A DNA stretch of 64,000 bases from Dyella psychrodurans. GTDB lineage: Bacteria > Pseudomonadota > Gammaproteobacteria > Xanthomonadales > Rhodanobacteraceae. Below the pieces are notes generated by a model. It saw only the letters and a list, made by a program, of their open reading frames with translations, was not told the origin of the DNA and searched no databases. This document shows, in pieces, positions 1-12,126 of the stretch. The position numbers and the translations under genes were made by a program. The stretch's first letter is position 1. Each line of letters begins with the position of its first letter. The stretch lies in the NCBI RefSeq assembly GCF_003363265.1, contig NZ_QRBF01000001.1:372001-436000 (forward strand). Direction: 5' to 3'.

Positions 1-956
1 ACCGCGGCACCGAGGATCTGATTGCCTGCGCATTGCCGCTGTTGCCGGAAGACACTCACGAAGAGTTGTCGCCGGAAGAAGCAGACAGCATTCGCGTCGC
101 CATCGTCGGCCGCCCCAATGCAGGCAAATCGACGCTGATCAATCGCCTGCTCGGCGAGGATCGCCTGATCGTTTCCGACGTCGCCGGCACCACGCGCGAC
201 CCGATTCGCGTACCGCTGGAACGCGATGGCAAACGCTACACGCTGATCGACACCGCGGGCGTACGACGCAGGGCGCGCGTCGAAGAAGTCGTCGAGAAGT
301 TCAGCGTCATCAAGACGCTGCAATCCATGGCGGCGGCGCAGGTCGTCGTGGTGATGATCGACGCTCGCGAGAATCTCGCCGATCAGGACCTTACGCTGAT
401 CGGTCACGCGCTCGACGAGGGCAGGGCGCTGGTCATTGCCGTCAACAAGTGGGACGGCATGGATACCTACCAGCGCGAACAATGCCAGCGCGCGCTCGAA
501 CGCCGGCTTGTCTTCGTCGACTGGGCCAAGCAAGTATTCATTTCTGCGCTGCACGGCTCTGGTTTGCGCGAACTGATGCGCGCCATCGTGCGCGCACATG
601 CTGCTGCCACACGCGAGCTCGGTTCGTCGGATCTCACCAAGACGCTCGAACGTGCTTACGAAAGTTATCAGCCGCCGCTGGTACGCGGGCACGCGCCGAA
701 ACTGCGCTTCGCTCATCCGGGCGGTAGCAATCCGCCGACCATCGTCATTCACGGCAGCCGCACCAAGCACATCGCGCCAGCCTATCAGCGCTATTTGGAA
801 AACTTCTTCCGCAAGCGCTATAAGCTGGAGGGAACGCCGGTCCGTATTGTGTTCCGCGACGGCGACAACCCTTTTGCGGGCAAAAGGAATGTGCTTACCG
901 AGGGGCAGCAGCGCAAGCGCCAGCGCATGATCCGTGAAATGAAACGGCGCAAATAA
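1..956 (+). CDS. der: Ribosome biogenesis GTPase Der (EngA), 3' part
   Basis: The reading frame is open from base 3, so the gene begins upstream and only the C-terminal two thirds are present. What remains is the second G domain and the KH-like tail. Visible GTPase motifs are GRPNAGKST (P-loop), DTAG (switch II region) and NKWD (base recognition). The tail NFFRKRYKLEGTPVRI is typical of the Der KH-like domain. Der has two tandem GTPase domains and acts in maturation of the 50S ribosomal subunit. The C-terminus is Lys/Arg-rich, as expected for an RNA-binding protein. The next gene follows after a short gap on the same strand. Confidence 0.95.
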   Translation, partial: RGTEDLIACALPLLPEDTHEELSPEEADSIRVAIVGRPNAGKSTLINRLLGEDRLIVSDVAGTTRDPIRVPLERDGKRYTLIDTAGVRRRARVEEVVEKFSVIKTLQSMAAAQVVVVMIDARENLADQDLTLIGHALDEGRALVIAVNKWDGMDTYQREQCQRALERRLVFVDWAKQVFISALHGSGLRELMRAIVRAHAAATRELGSSDLTKTLERAYESYQPPLVRGHAPKLRFAHPGGSNPPTIVIHGSRTKHIAPAYQRYLENFFRKRYKLEGTPVRIVFRDGDNPFAGKRNVLTEGQQRKRQRMIREMKRRK

Positions 957-991
957 CGGGCATTGGACCTGCTTCGTCCTACACTGTGCAC

Positions 992-2161
992 ATGAGCGAA
1001 TCCCTCGACCGCGAATCCTGGTTGGCCGCGTTGCGTCAGCGTGTGCCGGAGATTTCACCCACCGAGGCTTTCAATCGGCAGGCGCAAGGCGCGCTGCTGA
1101 TCGACGTACGAGAAGACAACGAACGCGCTGCCGGCATACCTGCAAGTGCATTAGCGATATCGCGCGGCTTCCTCGAACTGCGCATCGAAGACCATGAACC
1201 CGATCGTGATCGCGCGATTCTCACATTGTGCGGCAGTGGTCGACGTTCTTTGCTAGCTGGCGAAGCGTTGCAGCGAATGGGCTATCGCAACGTTTCATCG
1301 GTGGCTGGCGGCTTCGAGCGATGGAAGAACGAAGGCCTGCCGATACATACCGGTAATCTCGACGCCGATTCGGCAGAACGATACGCAAGACAGTTGCGCT
1401 TGCCGCAGGTCGGCGAGGCCGGACAGCTCAAGCTGGGGCAGGCGAGTGTCGCGCTGCTTGGCGCCGGAGGATTGGGGGCGCCCGCCGCGTTGTATCTGGC
1501 CGCAGCAGGCGTGGGGCGGATGACGCTTATCGACGACGACCGCGTCGAGCGTTCGAACCTGCATCGGCAGGTGATCCACGCCGATGCGCGCGTCGGCATG
1601 GCCAAGACCGAATCGGCACGGATGACGCTGGCTGCGCTCAATCCACGCGTCGAGGTGAATGTGCGGAATGAGCGCCTGCGCGCCGACAACGTCGAGCGCC
1701 TGCTTGCAGGGCACGACCTTGTGATCGACGGCGCGGACAACTTCCCCGCGCGCTACCTGCTCGCCGCGGCGACGCGACGACTGAATATGCCCATGGTTTA
1801 CGGTGCGGTGGAACGCTTCACCGGGCAGGTGAGTGTCTTCGATCCACGCCGGGACGATTCGCCGTGCTATCGCTGTCTGTTTCCGGAACCTCCCGCGGCC
1901 GCGGATGCGCCCAACTGCAGCGAAGCGGGTGTGCTTGGTGTCCTGCCCGGCATCGTCGGCCTGCTGCAGGCCACCGAGGCGCTGAAGTTGATGCTCGGAC
2001 TTGGCGAACCGCTGGTTGGACGGCTGCTGTCGTTCGACGCGCTGAGCATGCGTTTTCGCGAAACGCGACTGCCGCGCGATCCGGCGTGTCCGGGGTGTGG
2101 TTCGGCGGCAGTGTTCCAGGGGTATGAGGACGTCGAGCGTTTCTGCGCCGCGCATAGCTGA
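992..2161 (+). CDS. moeB: Rhodanese–E1-like adenylyltransferase fusion (MoeB/ThiF family)
   Basis: About 389 aa with two domains. Residues 15-110 are a rhodanese domain with the active-site loop LCGSGRRS, whose Cys would carry a persulfide. From about residue 125 there is an E1-like ThiF/MoeB domain with the nucleotide-binding [14 protein letters not shown] stretch, the [13 protein letters not shown] segment, and two zinc CxxC pairs (CYRC and CPGC). Such proteins adenylate the C-terminus of a ubiquitin-like sulfur carrier (MoaD or ThiS type) and help load sulfur for molybdopterin, thiamine or thio-tRNA synthesis. ATG at 992 is preferred over GTG at 986. The rhodanese domain is N-terminal, unlike the C-terminal one of MoeZ/MOCS3. 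A molybdenum-cofactor role would fit the molybdoenzyme NasA in this window, but the carrier partner is not visible. Confidence 0.85.
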   Translation: MSESLDRESWLAALRQRVPEISPTEAFNRQAQGALLIDVREDNERAAGIPASALAISRGFLELRIEDHEPDRDRAILTLCGSGRRSLLAGEALQRMGYRNVSSVAGGFERWKNEGLPIHTGNLDADSAERYARQLRLPQVGEAGQLKLGQASVALLGAGGLGAPAALYLAAAGVGRMTLIDDDRVERSNLHRQVIHADARVGMAKTESARMTLAALNPRVEVNVRNERLRADNVERLLAGHDLVIDGADNFPARYLLAAATRRLNMPMVYGAVERFTGQVSVFDPRRDDSPCYRCLFPEPPAAADAPNCSEAGVLGVLPGIVGLLQATEALKLMLGLGEPLVGRLLSFDALSMRFRETRLPRDPACPGCGSAAVFQGYEDVERFCAAHS

Positions 2162-2253
2162 CTTGGACGGTATCTCGACGGCGATGCACGCCAATCGTGG
2201 CGAGTTTGCGGCCAAGCCACGATAATGGCCACCCAGGAAGGCCAGGACACTCT

Positions 2254-3105
2254 ATGAACGCACGCATCCTCGACGGCAAGCGCATCGCCCAGGAACTGCT
2301 GGATCGCATCGGCAAACGCGTAAGCGAACGCAAGGCTCAGGGATGGATCGAGCCTGGCCTGGCCGTCGTACTGGTCGGCGATGACGCGGCGTCTTCCGTC
2401 TACGTGCGCAACAAGCGCAAGGCCTGCCACCAGGTCGGTTTTCGTTCTTTCGACTACGACCTCCCGTCCACGACGACGCAAGCCGAATTGTTCGCGTTGA
2501 TCGATCGCCTCAATGCCGACACGGCCGTGCACGGCATCCTGGTGCAATCGCCGCTGCCGGATCACATCGACGAAGATGCCCTGGTCGATCGCATCGATCC
2601 CAACAAGGACGTGGATGGCTTCCAGGCGGTCAACGTCGGTCGTCTTGCCCTGCGCCGCTTTGGCTTGCGGCCTTGCACGCCCAAGGGCGTGATGACACTC
2701 CTGGGGCATACCGATCGTCCCGTGCGCGGGCAGCACGCCGTTGTAGTGGGCGTATCCAACCACGTTGGCCGTCCGCTCGTGCTGGAATTGCTGATCGCCG
2801 GTTGCACTACCACTTGCTGCCATCGTTTCACGCGCGACCTGGAATCCTATGTTCGCCAGGCCGACATCCTCGTCGTGGCCGTCGGCAAGCCGGGGCTGGT
2901 CAAGGGCGATTGGATCAAGCCGGGTGCCGTGGTGGTCGATGTGGGCATCAACCGTCTGGACGATGGACGGCTGGTCGGCGACGTGGACTTCAACGTGGCA
3001 TCGCAACGGGCAAGCTGGATCACTCCCGTTCCAGGTGGCGTGGGCCCGATGACGGTGGCGACCTTGATGGAAAACACCCTGGAAGCCGCCGAAGCGAGCG
3101 GTTAG
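2254..3105 (+). CDS. folD: Bifunctional methylenetetrahydrofolate dehydrogenase/cyclohydrolase FolD
   Basis: 283 aa, the usual FolD length. It interconverts 5,10-methylene-THF and 10-formyl-THF in cytosolic one-carbon metabolism. The conserved [14 protein letters not shown] segment carries the catalytic Lys, QSPLPDHID is the substrate loop, and [15 protein letters not shown] is the NADP-binding Rossmann signature, followed by [11 protein letters not shown]. The C-terminal [19 protein letters not shown] is a FolD hallmark. ATG at 2254 is chosen because AGGAAGGCCAGG lies just upstream. The frame stays open further upstream, but that segment does not look like protein. It is followed by guaB, so one-carbon and purine genes sit together. 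Confidence 0.96.
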   Translation: MNARILDGKRIAQELLDRIGKRVSERKAQGWIEPGLAVVLVGDDAASSVYVRNKRKACHQVGFRSFDYDLPSTTTQAELFALIDRLNADTAVHGILVQSPLPDHIDEDALVDRIDPNKDVDGFQAVNVGRLALRRFGLRPCTPKGVMTLLGHTDRPVRGQHAVVVGVSNHVGRPLVLELLIAGCTTTCCHRFTRDLESYVRQADILVVAVGKPGLVKGDWIKPGAVVVDVGINRLDDGRLVGDVDFNVASQRASWITPVPGGVGPMTVATLMENTLEAAEASG

Positions 3106-3236
3106 TGTCATTCGACGACAGGTCCAGCGCCATGCCTCGTTAATGTTGATTAAACGAGCGGGTTCGCCAGCGCATTTTTGAGCGCCAACTGGCACCATTC
3201 TTGTCGGCGATAGTCGCGTTGAGACTCGCTCCCGCG

Positions 3237-4726
<1,490 letters not shown>

Positions 4727-4749
4727 TCGCCACGAGCGTTTATTTGCGC

Positions 4750-4863
4750 GTCTTTCCAGCGCAGGCTGGAATCCAGCCTGGTACGCGTGCGAAGCACAAG
4801 GCATCGGTTTTGAGTGCTTCGCAAAACGTATTTCAACTGGATCCCGGCGTTCGCCAGGATGAC
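4750..4863. repeat. REP/BIME-like paired inverted repeat in the guaB–guaA gap
   Basis: Two 27-base blocks, 4750-4776 and 4837-4863, are inverted copies of each other, matching at 19 of 27 positions. The left block and the bases just after it also hold a perfect 9-bp palindrome (CAGGCTGGA at 4762-4770, TCCAGCCTG at 4772-4780). Translated, the right block reads WIPAFARMT on the plus strand, and its complement reads [10 protein letters not shown]. These spurious peptides mark a dispersed intergenic repeat common in Xanthomonadales and related genomes. Only this one pair was seen in the window, so dispersal is inferred. It lies wholly between the guaB stop and the guaA start and could form a hairpin in the guaBA transcript. 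Confidence 0.65.
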
Positions 4864-4909
4864 TGCCAAGTACGCGCCATCCACTCATCACATTCTTGAC
4901 CTCGCCGCC

Positions 4910-6490
4910 ATGACCAACATCCATAGCGACAAGATCCTTATCCTCGATTTCGGCGCGCAGTACACGCAGCTGATCGCGCGGCGCATTCGCGAGATCGGCG
5001 TCTACTGCGAAATCTGGGCCTGGGACCACAACCCGGCCGAGATCGCCGCATTCGGCGCCAAGGGCATCATTCTTTCCGGCGGTCCGGAATCGACGACGCT
5101 GCACGGCGCGCCGGCGGCACCGCAGGAAGTCTTCGATTCGGGCCTGCCGATCCTCGGTATCTGCTACGGCATGCAGACGCTCGCAGCGCAGCTCGGTGGT
5201 GCAACGGAAGCCGCGGATGCACGCGAATTCGGCCATGCGCGCGTCGACGTGGTGGTCGCGGACAAGCTCTTCGCCGGGCTCAGCGACCACGATTCCCCGC
5301 AGGCATTGGATGTATGGATGAGCCATGGCGATCACGTCGCGAAGGCGCCGCCGGGTTTCACCATCACGGCTACCACCGACCGCATTCCGGTGGCTGCCAT
5401 GTCGAACGAAGCCAAACGCTGGTATGGCGTGCAGTTCCATCCGGAAGTGACGCACACCAAGCAGGGCAACGCCTTGCTCAAGCGCTTCGTCACCGAGATC
5501 TGCGGTTGCCAGACGCTGTGGACGGCTGCACACATCATCGACGATCAGATCGCGCGCGTGCGCGAACAGGTCGGCAAGGATCACGTGCTGCTCGGTCTTT
5601 CCGGCGGCGTCGATTCGTCCGTCGTCGCCGCGCTGCTGCATCGCGCGATCGGCGACCAGCTGACCTGCGTGTTCGTCGACACCGGCCTGCTGCGCTGGCA
5701 GGAAGGCGACCAGGTGATGGCCACCATGGCCGAGCACATGGGCGTGAAGGTCATCCGCGTGAATGCCGCCGAGCGTTATTTCAAGGCGCTGGAAGGCGTT
5801 GCCGATCCGGAGGCCAAGCGCAAAATCATCGGCCGGCTTTTCGTCGAGATCTTCGACGAGGAGTCCGCCAAGGTCACGGCGGCCGGCAACGGTCATGTGA
5901 AGTGGCTGGCGCAGGGCACCATCTATCCGGACGTGATCGAGTCGGCCGGCAGCAAGACCGGCAAGGCGCATGTCATCAAGAGCCACCACAACGTGGGCGG
6001 CCTGCCGGAGCACATGAAGCTCAAGCTGGTCGAACCGCTGCGCGAGTTGTTCAAGGACGAAGTGCGTCGCATCGGCGTCGAACTCGGCCTGCCGCGCGAA
6101 ATGGTCTACCGCCATCCGTTCCCGGGACCGGGCTTGGGCGTGCGCATCCTGGGCGAGGTGAAACCCGAGTACGCCGAACTGCTGGCGCGTGCCGACGCGA
6201 TCTTCATCGAGGAACTGCGCCGGGACGATCTCTACGACCAAGTCAGCCAGGCGTTTGCGGTGTTCCTGCCGGTGAAGTCGGTGGGCGTCGTGGGCGATGC
6301 CCGTGCCTACGAGTGGGTGGTGGCCTTGCGTGCTGTGGAAACCATCGATTTCATGACGGCCCATTGGGCGCACTTGCCATACGAATTTCTCGGCAAGGTT
6401 TCAAATAGAATTATCAATGAGTTGCGCGGTGTTTCTCGAGTCGTTTATGACATCAGCGGCAAGCCACCGGCCACCATTGAGTGGGAATAA
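4910..6490 (+). CDS. guaA: GMP synthase (glutamine-hydrolysing) GuaA
   Basis: 526 aa. Converts XMP to GMP using glutamine and ATP. The N-terminal class I amidotransferase domain (about 1-200) has the nucleophile in [15 protein letters not shown] and the catalytic His/Glu in QFHPEVTHT. The ATP pyrophosphatase domain has the P-loop [15 protein letters not shown]. The C-terminal dimerisation domain ends PPATIEWE, as in typical GuaA. ATG at 4910 is chosen because the family N-terminus ([18 protein letters not shown]) follows. The frame is open about 32 codons further upstream, but those codons come from the REP-like repeat. Confidence 0.98.
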   Translation: MTNIHSDKILILDFGAQYTQLIARRIREIGVYCEIWAWDHNPAEIAAFGAKGIILSGGPESTTLHGAPAAPQEVFDSGLPILGICYGMQTLAAQLGGATEAADAREFGHARVDVVVADKLFAGLSDHDSPQALDVWMSHGDHVAKAPPGFTITATTDRIPVAAMSNEAKRWYGVQFHPEVTHTKQGNALLKRFVTEICGCQTLWTAAHIIDDQIARVREQVGKDHVLLGLSGGVDSSVVAALLHRAIGDQLTCVFVDTGLLRWQEGDQVMATMAEHMGVKVIRVNAAERYFKALEGVADPEAKRKIIGRLFVEIFDEESAKVTAAGNGHVKWLAQGTIYPDVIESAGSKTGKAHVIKSHHNVGGLPEHMKLKLVEPLRELFKDEVRRIGVELGLPREMVYRHPFPGPGLGVRILGEVKPEYAELLARADAIFIEELRRDDLYDQVSQAFAVFLPVKSVGVVGDARAYEWVVALRAVETIDFMTAHWAHLPYEFLGKVSNRIINELRGVSRVVYDISGKPPATIEWE

Positions 6491-6493
6491 TAA

Positions 6494-7888
<1,395 letters not shown>

Positions 7889-8013
7889 CGGATTCACAAA
7901 CACACATGTCATGTGTGGTCGATTATGGCGTGACTGTATTGACGGCGTTGAAATGCACTCCTTCAAGCACTACAACGCGGCATTAACATCATGGCTTCCT
8001 GAGGGGAAACCCA

Positions 8014-8685
8014 ATGAATGTGCTTCTATATGGCGCCACCGGCATGGTTGGACAAGGCGTATTGCGGGAATGCCTGCTTGCGCCGGACGTGGCGCTGGTG
8101 CAAACCGTGGGAAGGGCGCCAACGGGGCAACAGCATCCCAAGCTGAATGAAGTCGTGCAGCGCGATCTGTTCGACTCGCTTCCTGTCGCCGGGGAACTCA
8201 AAGGTTTCGATGCCTGCTTCTTTTGCCTCGGCGTTTCATCCGCCGGCATGACGGAAGCGGACTATGTGCATCTGACCTACGATCTCACACTTGCCGTGGC
8301 GCAAACGTTGGTCGACCTCAATCCCGGGATGACTTTCGTCTACGTATCCGGTGCCGGCACCGACAGCAGCGAGCACAAGGGCAGCATGTGGGCGCGGGTG
8401 AAGGGGCGCACCGAAAATGCCTTGCGGCGATTGCCGTTCAAGGGGGTCTATCTGTTTCGGCCGGGCGTGATACAGCCTTTGCACGGTATCCGCTCCAAAA
8501 CAGCTTCCTACCAGACGTTTTACAGCTTGAGCAAACCGTTCTTGAAGCCTTTGCGCGCGCTTTTTCCCAACACGATTCTTTCCACGGAAATCATGGGGCG
8601 AGCCATGCTGGCTGTCGCACGGCGCGGTGCGGACAAGCCTGTGCTGGAAGCGTCGGATATACGCGCCTTGGCCACGACGATTTAA
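8014..8685 (+). CDS. NAD(P)-binding oxidoreductase, HTATIP2/TIP30-like atypical SDR
   Basis: 223 aa. An N-terminal Rossmann motif, LLYGATGMVGQGVL, binds NAD(P). Later segments VYVSGAGTDSSE, MWARVKGRTENALR and YLFRPGVIQPL match atypical short-chain dehydrogenases of the TIP30/YbjT-like group. The usual YxxxK appears altered: a Lys is present in RVKGRTE but no Tyr precedes it at the right distance. Redox activity is therefore uncertain. A Shine-Dalgarno-like GAGGGGAAA precedes ATG at 8014. Substrate unknown. Confidence 0.7.
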   Translation: MNVLLYGATGMVGQGVLRECLLAPDVALVQTVGRAPTGQQHPKLNEVVQRDLFDSLPVAGELKGFDACFFCLGVSSAGMTEADYVHLTYDLTLAVAQTLVDLNPGMTFVYVSGAGTDSSEHKGSMWARVKGRTENALRRLPFKGVYLFRPGVIQPLHGIRSKTASYQTFYSLSKPFLKPLRALFPNTILSTEIMGRAMLAVARRGADKPVLEASDIRALATTI

Positions 8686-8832
8686 TCGCTGTCCAGAGTG
8701 CGCTTCCGGGTAGGTGTAAAATTGCCTGCAAGTTCCAAGGCGCAGGACGGTCGGTAGCCGTCACTGCATTGTTGGACATCGACATGGTGAGTGCGATGCA
8801 TGCAAAAGGGTCGAATGACCCGAGGAGGCATC

Positions 8833-9270
8833 ATGTTCTCGCACATTCTGATTGCAACGGACGGGTCCGATCACGCCACCCACGCCGCGGAAACCGGTAT
8901 CGAACTGGCGCGCAAATTGGGCGCGCGCATCTATGCGTTCCATGTACTGGCACCGCTCCCTGCGGTGGCCTATTTCTCCGATGTCATTCGACACACGGAA
9001 GATTCGTACGAGGACAGGGCGGTAACGCGCGCCCAATGGCACCTGTCCGCCATCCAGGCGATGGCGGACAAGGCCGGCGTGGTCGCTCATGGTGGCTATG
9101 CGTTCGATCGTCGACCTTATGTCGCCATCGTCGGCGCGGCCAAAATGCAGCAATGCGATCTGATCGTGATGGGGACACACGGGTTCACGGCGCTCGATCG
9201 CTTGCTGTTGGGCAGCGAAACGAACAAGGTTCTGACGTGCTGCGACATACCCGTACTGGTTTGTCACTGA
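8833..9270 (+). CDS. Universal stress protein UspA family
   Basis: 145 aa, single Usp domain. The N-terminus FSHILIATDGSDHATHA and the C-terminal ATP-loop MGTHGFTALDRLLLGSET (G2xG9xG[S/T] type) are intact, so it probably binds ATP. ATG at 8833 is chosen because CGAGGAGG lies 5-10 bases upstream; the frame opens slightly earlier at 8791. Such proteins raise survival under starvation and oxidative stress. It converges on the CHAD gene with a 14-bp gap. Confidence 0.9.
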   Translation: MFSHILIATDGSDHATHAAETGIELARKLGARIYAFHVLAPLPAVAYFSDVIRHTEDSYEDRAVTRAQWHLSAIQAMADKAGVVAHGGYAFDRRPYVAIVGAAKMQQCDLIVMGTHGFTALDRLLLGSETNKVLTCCDIPVLVCH

Positions 9271-9284
9271 GGGCGGATGGATAT

Positions 9285-10154
9285 TTACGATCCGTGCACT
9301 ACAAATGCACGATCGAGCCTTGATTTGGGCATGGGCGGCGAGACCTTCGACAACGCGGAAGATTTTCTTCGAAGTCCCTCGCGCAGCGCCACGACGTCGG
9401 GCGACGCAGGCAGTTGCTCGACCGCCCGCAGGAACACACCGAAATCCTGACGCCATCCAAGCCGATCGATAGTCAGGGTGAGATCCTTCAGGCGATCGTC
9501 GTATCGCTCGGCGCGCCTCTTTTTGATGTCCATCACGCGACGAACCTTGCGCACAAATTCGAGCTGATAGCGGAGCTGCCGCGCCCGGCGACGCCATCGA
9601 TGGTAGGCAGGGACTGAGCGCTCCTCCAGTGCTTTTTTCTTGGCTTTCTTGGTGCGCCGAATGCTTTGTTTCAACGCCTTCCTTACCTCGATGGCGTCGA
9701 CTTGCTGCCAGGGCAGGCGAGCCATGGCGGTGGCGATGCGGTGAGCTTTCGCGCGCCGGCGACGCCAGCCTGGGTCCTTCTCGAGCGCTTGCTTCAGCGT
9801 GGCCTTGCTCTGATCCTCAAGCGCATCGAGCAGCGATGATGTCAGCGCGGCGTGATGTGTTGTAGCCAGCAGCCGTGCAGTGCGTGCGGCCACATGGGCG
9901 TCGCGCAATGAGGAAAAGCCGCCTGCCAGCTGTTTTAGGCTTTTGTCGAGTGTCGTTGTACGCCGATCGATGGCCGCGGGCAGGAAGGCAAGCAGACTGC
10001 GCAGACGACGACTCGATTTTCTCGCTTCGTGGATGCCATCGTGGCGTCCTTTGCGCAACGCCAGCGCACGTTCCATGGCGCGGCATTCTCTGGCCGCGAT
10101 TGAAGCCAACGTTGGTCCGGCATGTGGACTTGGGCTTCGTTTCGCGTCGTTCAT
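9285..10154 (-). CDS. CHAD domain protein
   Basis: 289 aa, strongly basic and helical. The N-terminal segment HDGIHEARKSSRRLRSLLAF is the CHAD signature (conserved His plus clustered Arg/Lys); a second such half (VPAYHRWRRRARQLRYQLEF) is seen from about residue 185. CHAD domains bind inorganic polyphosphate and often localise to polyphosphate granules. No CYTH domain is fused and none lies next to it here. AGG just upstream supports ATG at 10154. Confidence 0.85.
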   Translation of the reverse strand: MNDAKRSPSPHAGPTLASIAARECRAMERALALRKGRHDGIHEARKSSRRLRSLLAFLPAAIDRRTTTLDKSLKQLAGGFSSLRDAHVAARTARLLATTHHAALTSSLLDALEDQSKATLKQALEKDPGWRRRRAKAHRIATAMARLPWQQVDAIEVRKALKQSIRRTKKAKKKALEERSVPAYHRWRRRARQLRYQLEFVRKVRRVMDIKKRRAERYDDRLKDLTLTIDRLGWRQDFGVFLRAVEQLPASPDVVALREGLRRKSSALSKVSPPMPKSRLDRAFVVHGS

Positions 10155-10203
10155 CGCCTGAGCTCGCCAAGAAGATAGGCTTCCTACGTGCGTTCAGGCG
10201 CCA

Positions 10204-12126
10204 TCATAACCTTCCGTCGATCCTGCCCGCCGATGTCGGCAGCGGCCGGTCGCTGCAGCCGGGATCCGCAGGGTCCGGCCATACGTCCCAGTCGGCCTTG
10301 GTCGTGGCCGGATCGCAGGTCAGGCGGTGAACGGACAGGAAGTCCTCGCGAGGCGGTTTTTGGGGTGCCCAGCGTTGAATCGAATAGGTATCCAGGCTGT
10401 ACGGTGCTCTGGTAGGTCCTGCATACGTGTTAAGCAGGTCGACTACCACACGATCGCCCAGCGTTGCCCTGTCGTGATTGGTCAACTGAATATCGAGGGA
10501 GGGCGGCGGCTCTACGCTCGCGCCGGAGGCCGCTTGTGGTATCGCCAGATAGACGTAGCCCTCGGGATTCCGTCTCCATACCAGACGCCAGCGTTCGTAC
10601 GTATCGAATTCCTGCATCACGACGCGACGTGGCGCGACGCCCGGCTGGCGAGCGAGATCCAGGGCAATCTTCAGTGCCGAGGTTTCGTCCAGGTCATGCA
10701 CCCCCCAGGCGAGCAGCGTACAACCTCCTGTATCGGCGTTGGCGGCACGCGATGCGAGCAACTGCGGCAGGCCGTTCGCCAGGCGTCGCTCGGCGAATTC
10801 CGCAGGCAAATACGCCTGCGTCTGCGCGGTCTTCGGCAGGTAGTAGCCGAAGAAATCATGTTCGGCGAGCGCGCGGAAGAACGCGGTCGAATGACCAAAG
10901 CGATAGGGAAGGATGACCGGTATCTGCTGGTTGGAGCAGCCTGGGAGCTGTTCGACGTATTGCGCCGTTGTACGCCAGCTTTCCGTGCGTGGCAGTTCGC
11001 GTCCACGTAACAGCAGCAGGTAGGACCCGACAAGCAGCATGATCAACACCGCGATGATGGTGCTGCTGCGGCTATATCCCCGTGGCCCCACGGCGTCGTA
11101 AAGACGTCCGAGCAGGAGCCAGGCAAAGGGAGCGCAGGTGAGCAGATTGCGATCGGAGAATGATGGCGCCACCAGCAATGAGGTGCCGATGCCGCAGACG
11201 ATCACCCCAATCAAGACGAAGCAGGCAAGTGCCGTAGCCCAACGCGTGTCGAGTTCGTCGAAGACAAAATAGGGTTCGCCGACGATGCGTCGTTGAATGC
11301 CGAAAAGGATCAAAAGAGCGACGACAGCGATGGTCTGGCGTGCCATGAGGCGAATGATGGCCTCATGAAATTGATTCTTGAAGAATCCGACGTCATTGCC
11401 AAACCACATGTTTTGCATGTCCTGTTGGGACGAATGCATCATCATCTTGTAATAGGCGACGTTGAAAGCAAGCACAACAAGGCCTGTGATGACCAAAGCC
11501 ACCCGAAGCCGCCACGACGAGACACTCAAGATGAGAAACAGCAAAACCATCCCGAGCGCCAGCAATAGGTACGCATGAGTGAGGCTTGCGAGTAGTCCCA
11601 ACACACTCAGTCCAAGCCAATGTGCGGTGGGAAAATCGTTGCGGGCTCGTACTCGTGCACGCAGGGCAAGGGCTAGTGACAGCAAACCTGCTGCGAAAGC
11701 CATGCACAGCGCATAGCTTCGCGCGTTCTGCGACTGATCAAACCAGAAGGCCGACAAGGTAGCCACGGCGCATGCAAAGGCGATCGCTGCGGGGCTCAGT
11801 ATCCGCCTGGTCCCCGTGGCAAAAATAACGATGGCAAGTACCGCAAAAACAGCGCTTGGCAATCGCAGTGACGACTCCGAAAAGCCGGCCATGCGAGTCC
11901 ATTCGTACAAAAAGAAATAGTAGAGCGGGGGATGCGTATCGGTAAGCGCCCGGCGAAACACTTCGCCAAGGCCGCCGTCGTGGTGAATCAGGTGAACGGT
12001 AAAAAGCTCGTCGATCCACAAGCCGCTGGAGGACAACCCGACAAATGCACCACAACATGCGATCAGTGCAACAAGCCCGAATACCCAAGCCTGCCAGCGG
12101 GCCGGAGCCCGGAGGGATACATTCAC
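10204..12126 (-). CDS. Glycosyltransferase family 39-type membrane protein
   Basis: About 640 aa with many membrane segments in the first 430 residues and a soluble C-terminal part. The segment DTHPPLYYFFLYEWTRMAG followed by SLRLPSAVFAVLAI is typical of GT39/ArnT/RgtA-type enzymes, which transfer a sugar from a polyprenyl-phosphate donor to lipid or protein outside the inner membrane. GTG at 12126 is chosen because it overlaps the upstream gene's stop (GTGA) and GAGGAC lies in front. The frame continues upstream inside the previous gene, which I ignore. It forms a translationally coupled pair with the GT2/GtrA gene, which could make the lipid-linked sugar. Confidence 0.8.
   Translation of the reverse strand: MNVSLRAPARWQAWVFGLVALIACCGAFVGLSSSGLWIDELFTVHLIHHDGGLGEVFRRALTDTHPPLYYFFLYEWTRMAGFSESSLRLPSAVFAVLAIVIFATGTRRILSPAAIAFACAVATLSAFWFDQSQNARSYALCMAFAAGLLSLALALRARVRARNDFPTAHWLGLSVLGLLASLTHAYLLLALGMVLLFLILSVSSWRLRVALVITGLVVLAFNVAYYKMMMHSSQQDMQNMWFGNDVGFFKNQFHEAIIRLMARQTIAVVALLILFGIQRRIVGEPYFVFDELDTRWATALACFVLIGVIVCGIGTSLLVAPSFSDRNLLTCAPFAWLLLGRLYDAVGPRGYSRSSTIIAVLIMLLVGSYLLLLRGRELPRTESWRTTAQYVEQLPGCSNQQIPVILPYRFGHSTAFFRALAEHDFFGYYLPKTAQTQAYLPAEFAERRLANGLPQLLASRAANADTGGCTLLAWGVHDLDETSALKIALDLARQPGVAPRRVVMQEFDTYERWRLVWRRNPEGYVYLAIPQAASGASVEPPPSLDIQLTNHDRATLGDRVVVDLLNTYAGPTRAPYSLDTYSIQRWAPQKPPREDFLSVHRLTCDPATTKADWDVWPDPADPGCSDRPLPTSAGRIDGRL

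Noticed and set aside
3219-3224. TTGAGA as the -35 partner of the guaB TATAAT
   Set aside because: The spacer would be 12 bp, too short for a sigma-70 promoter.
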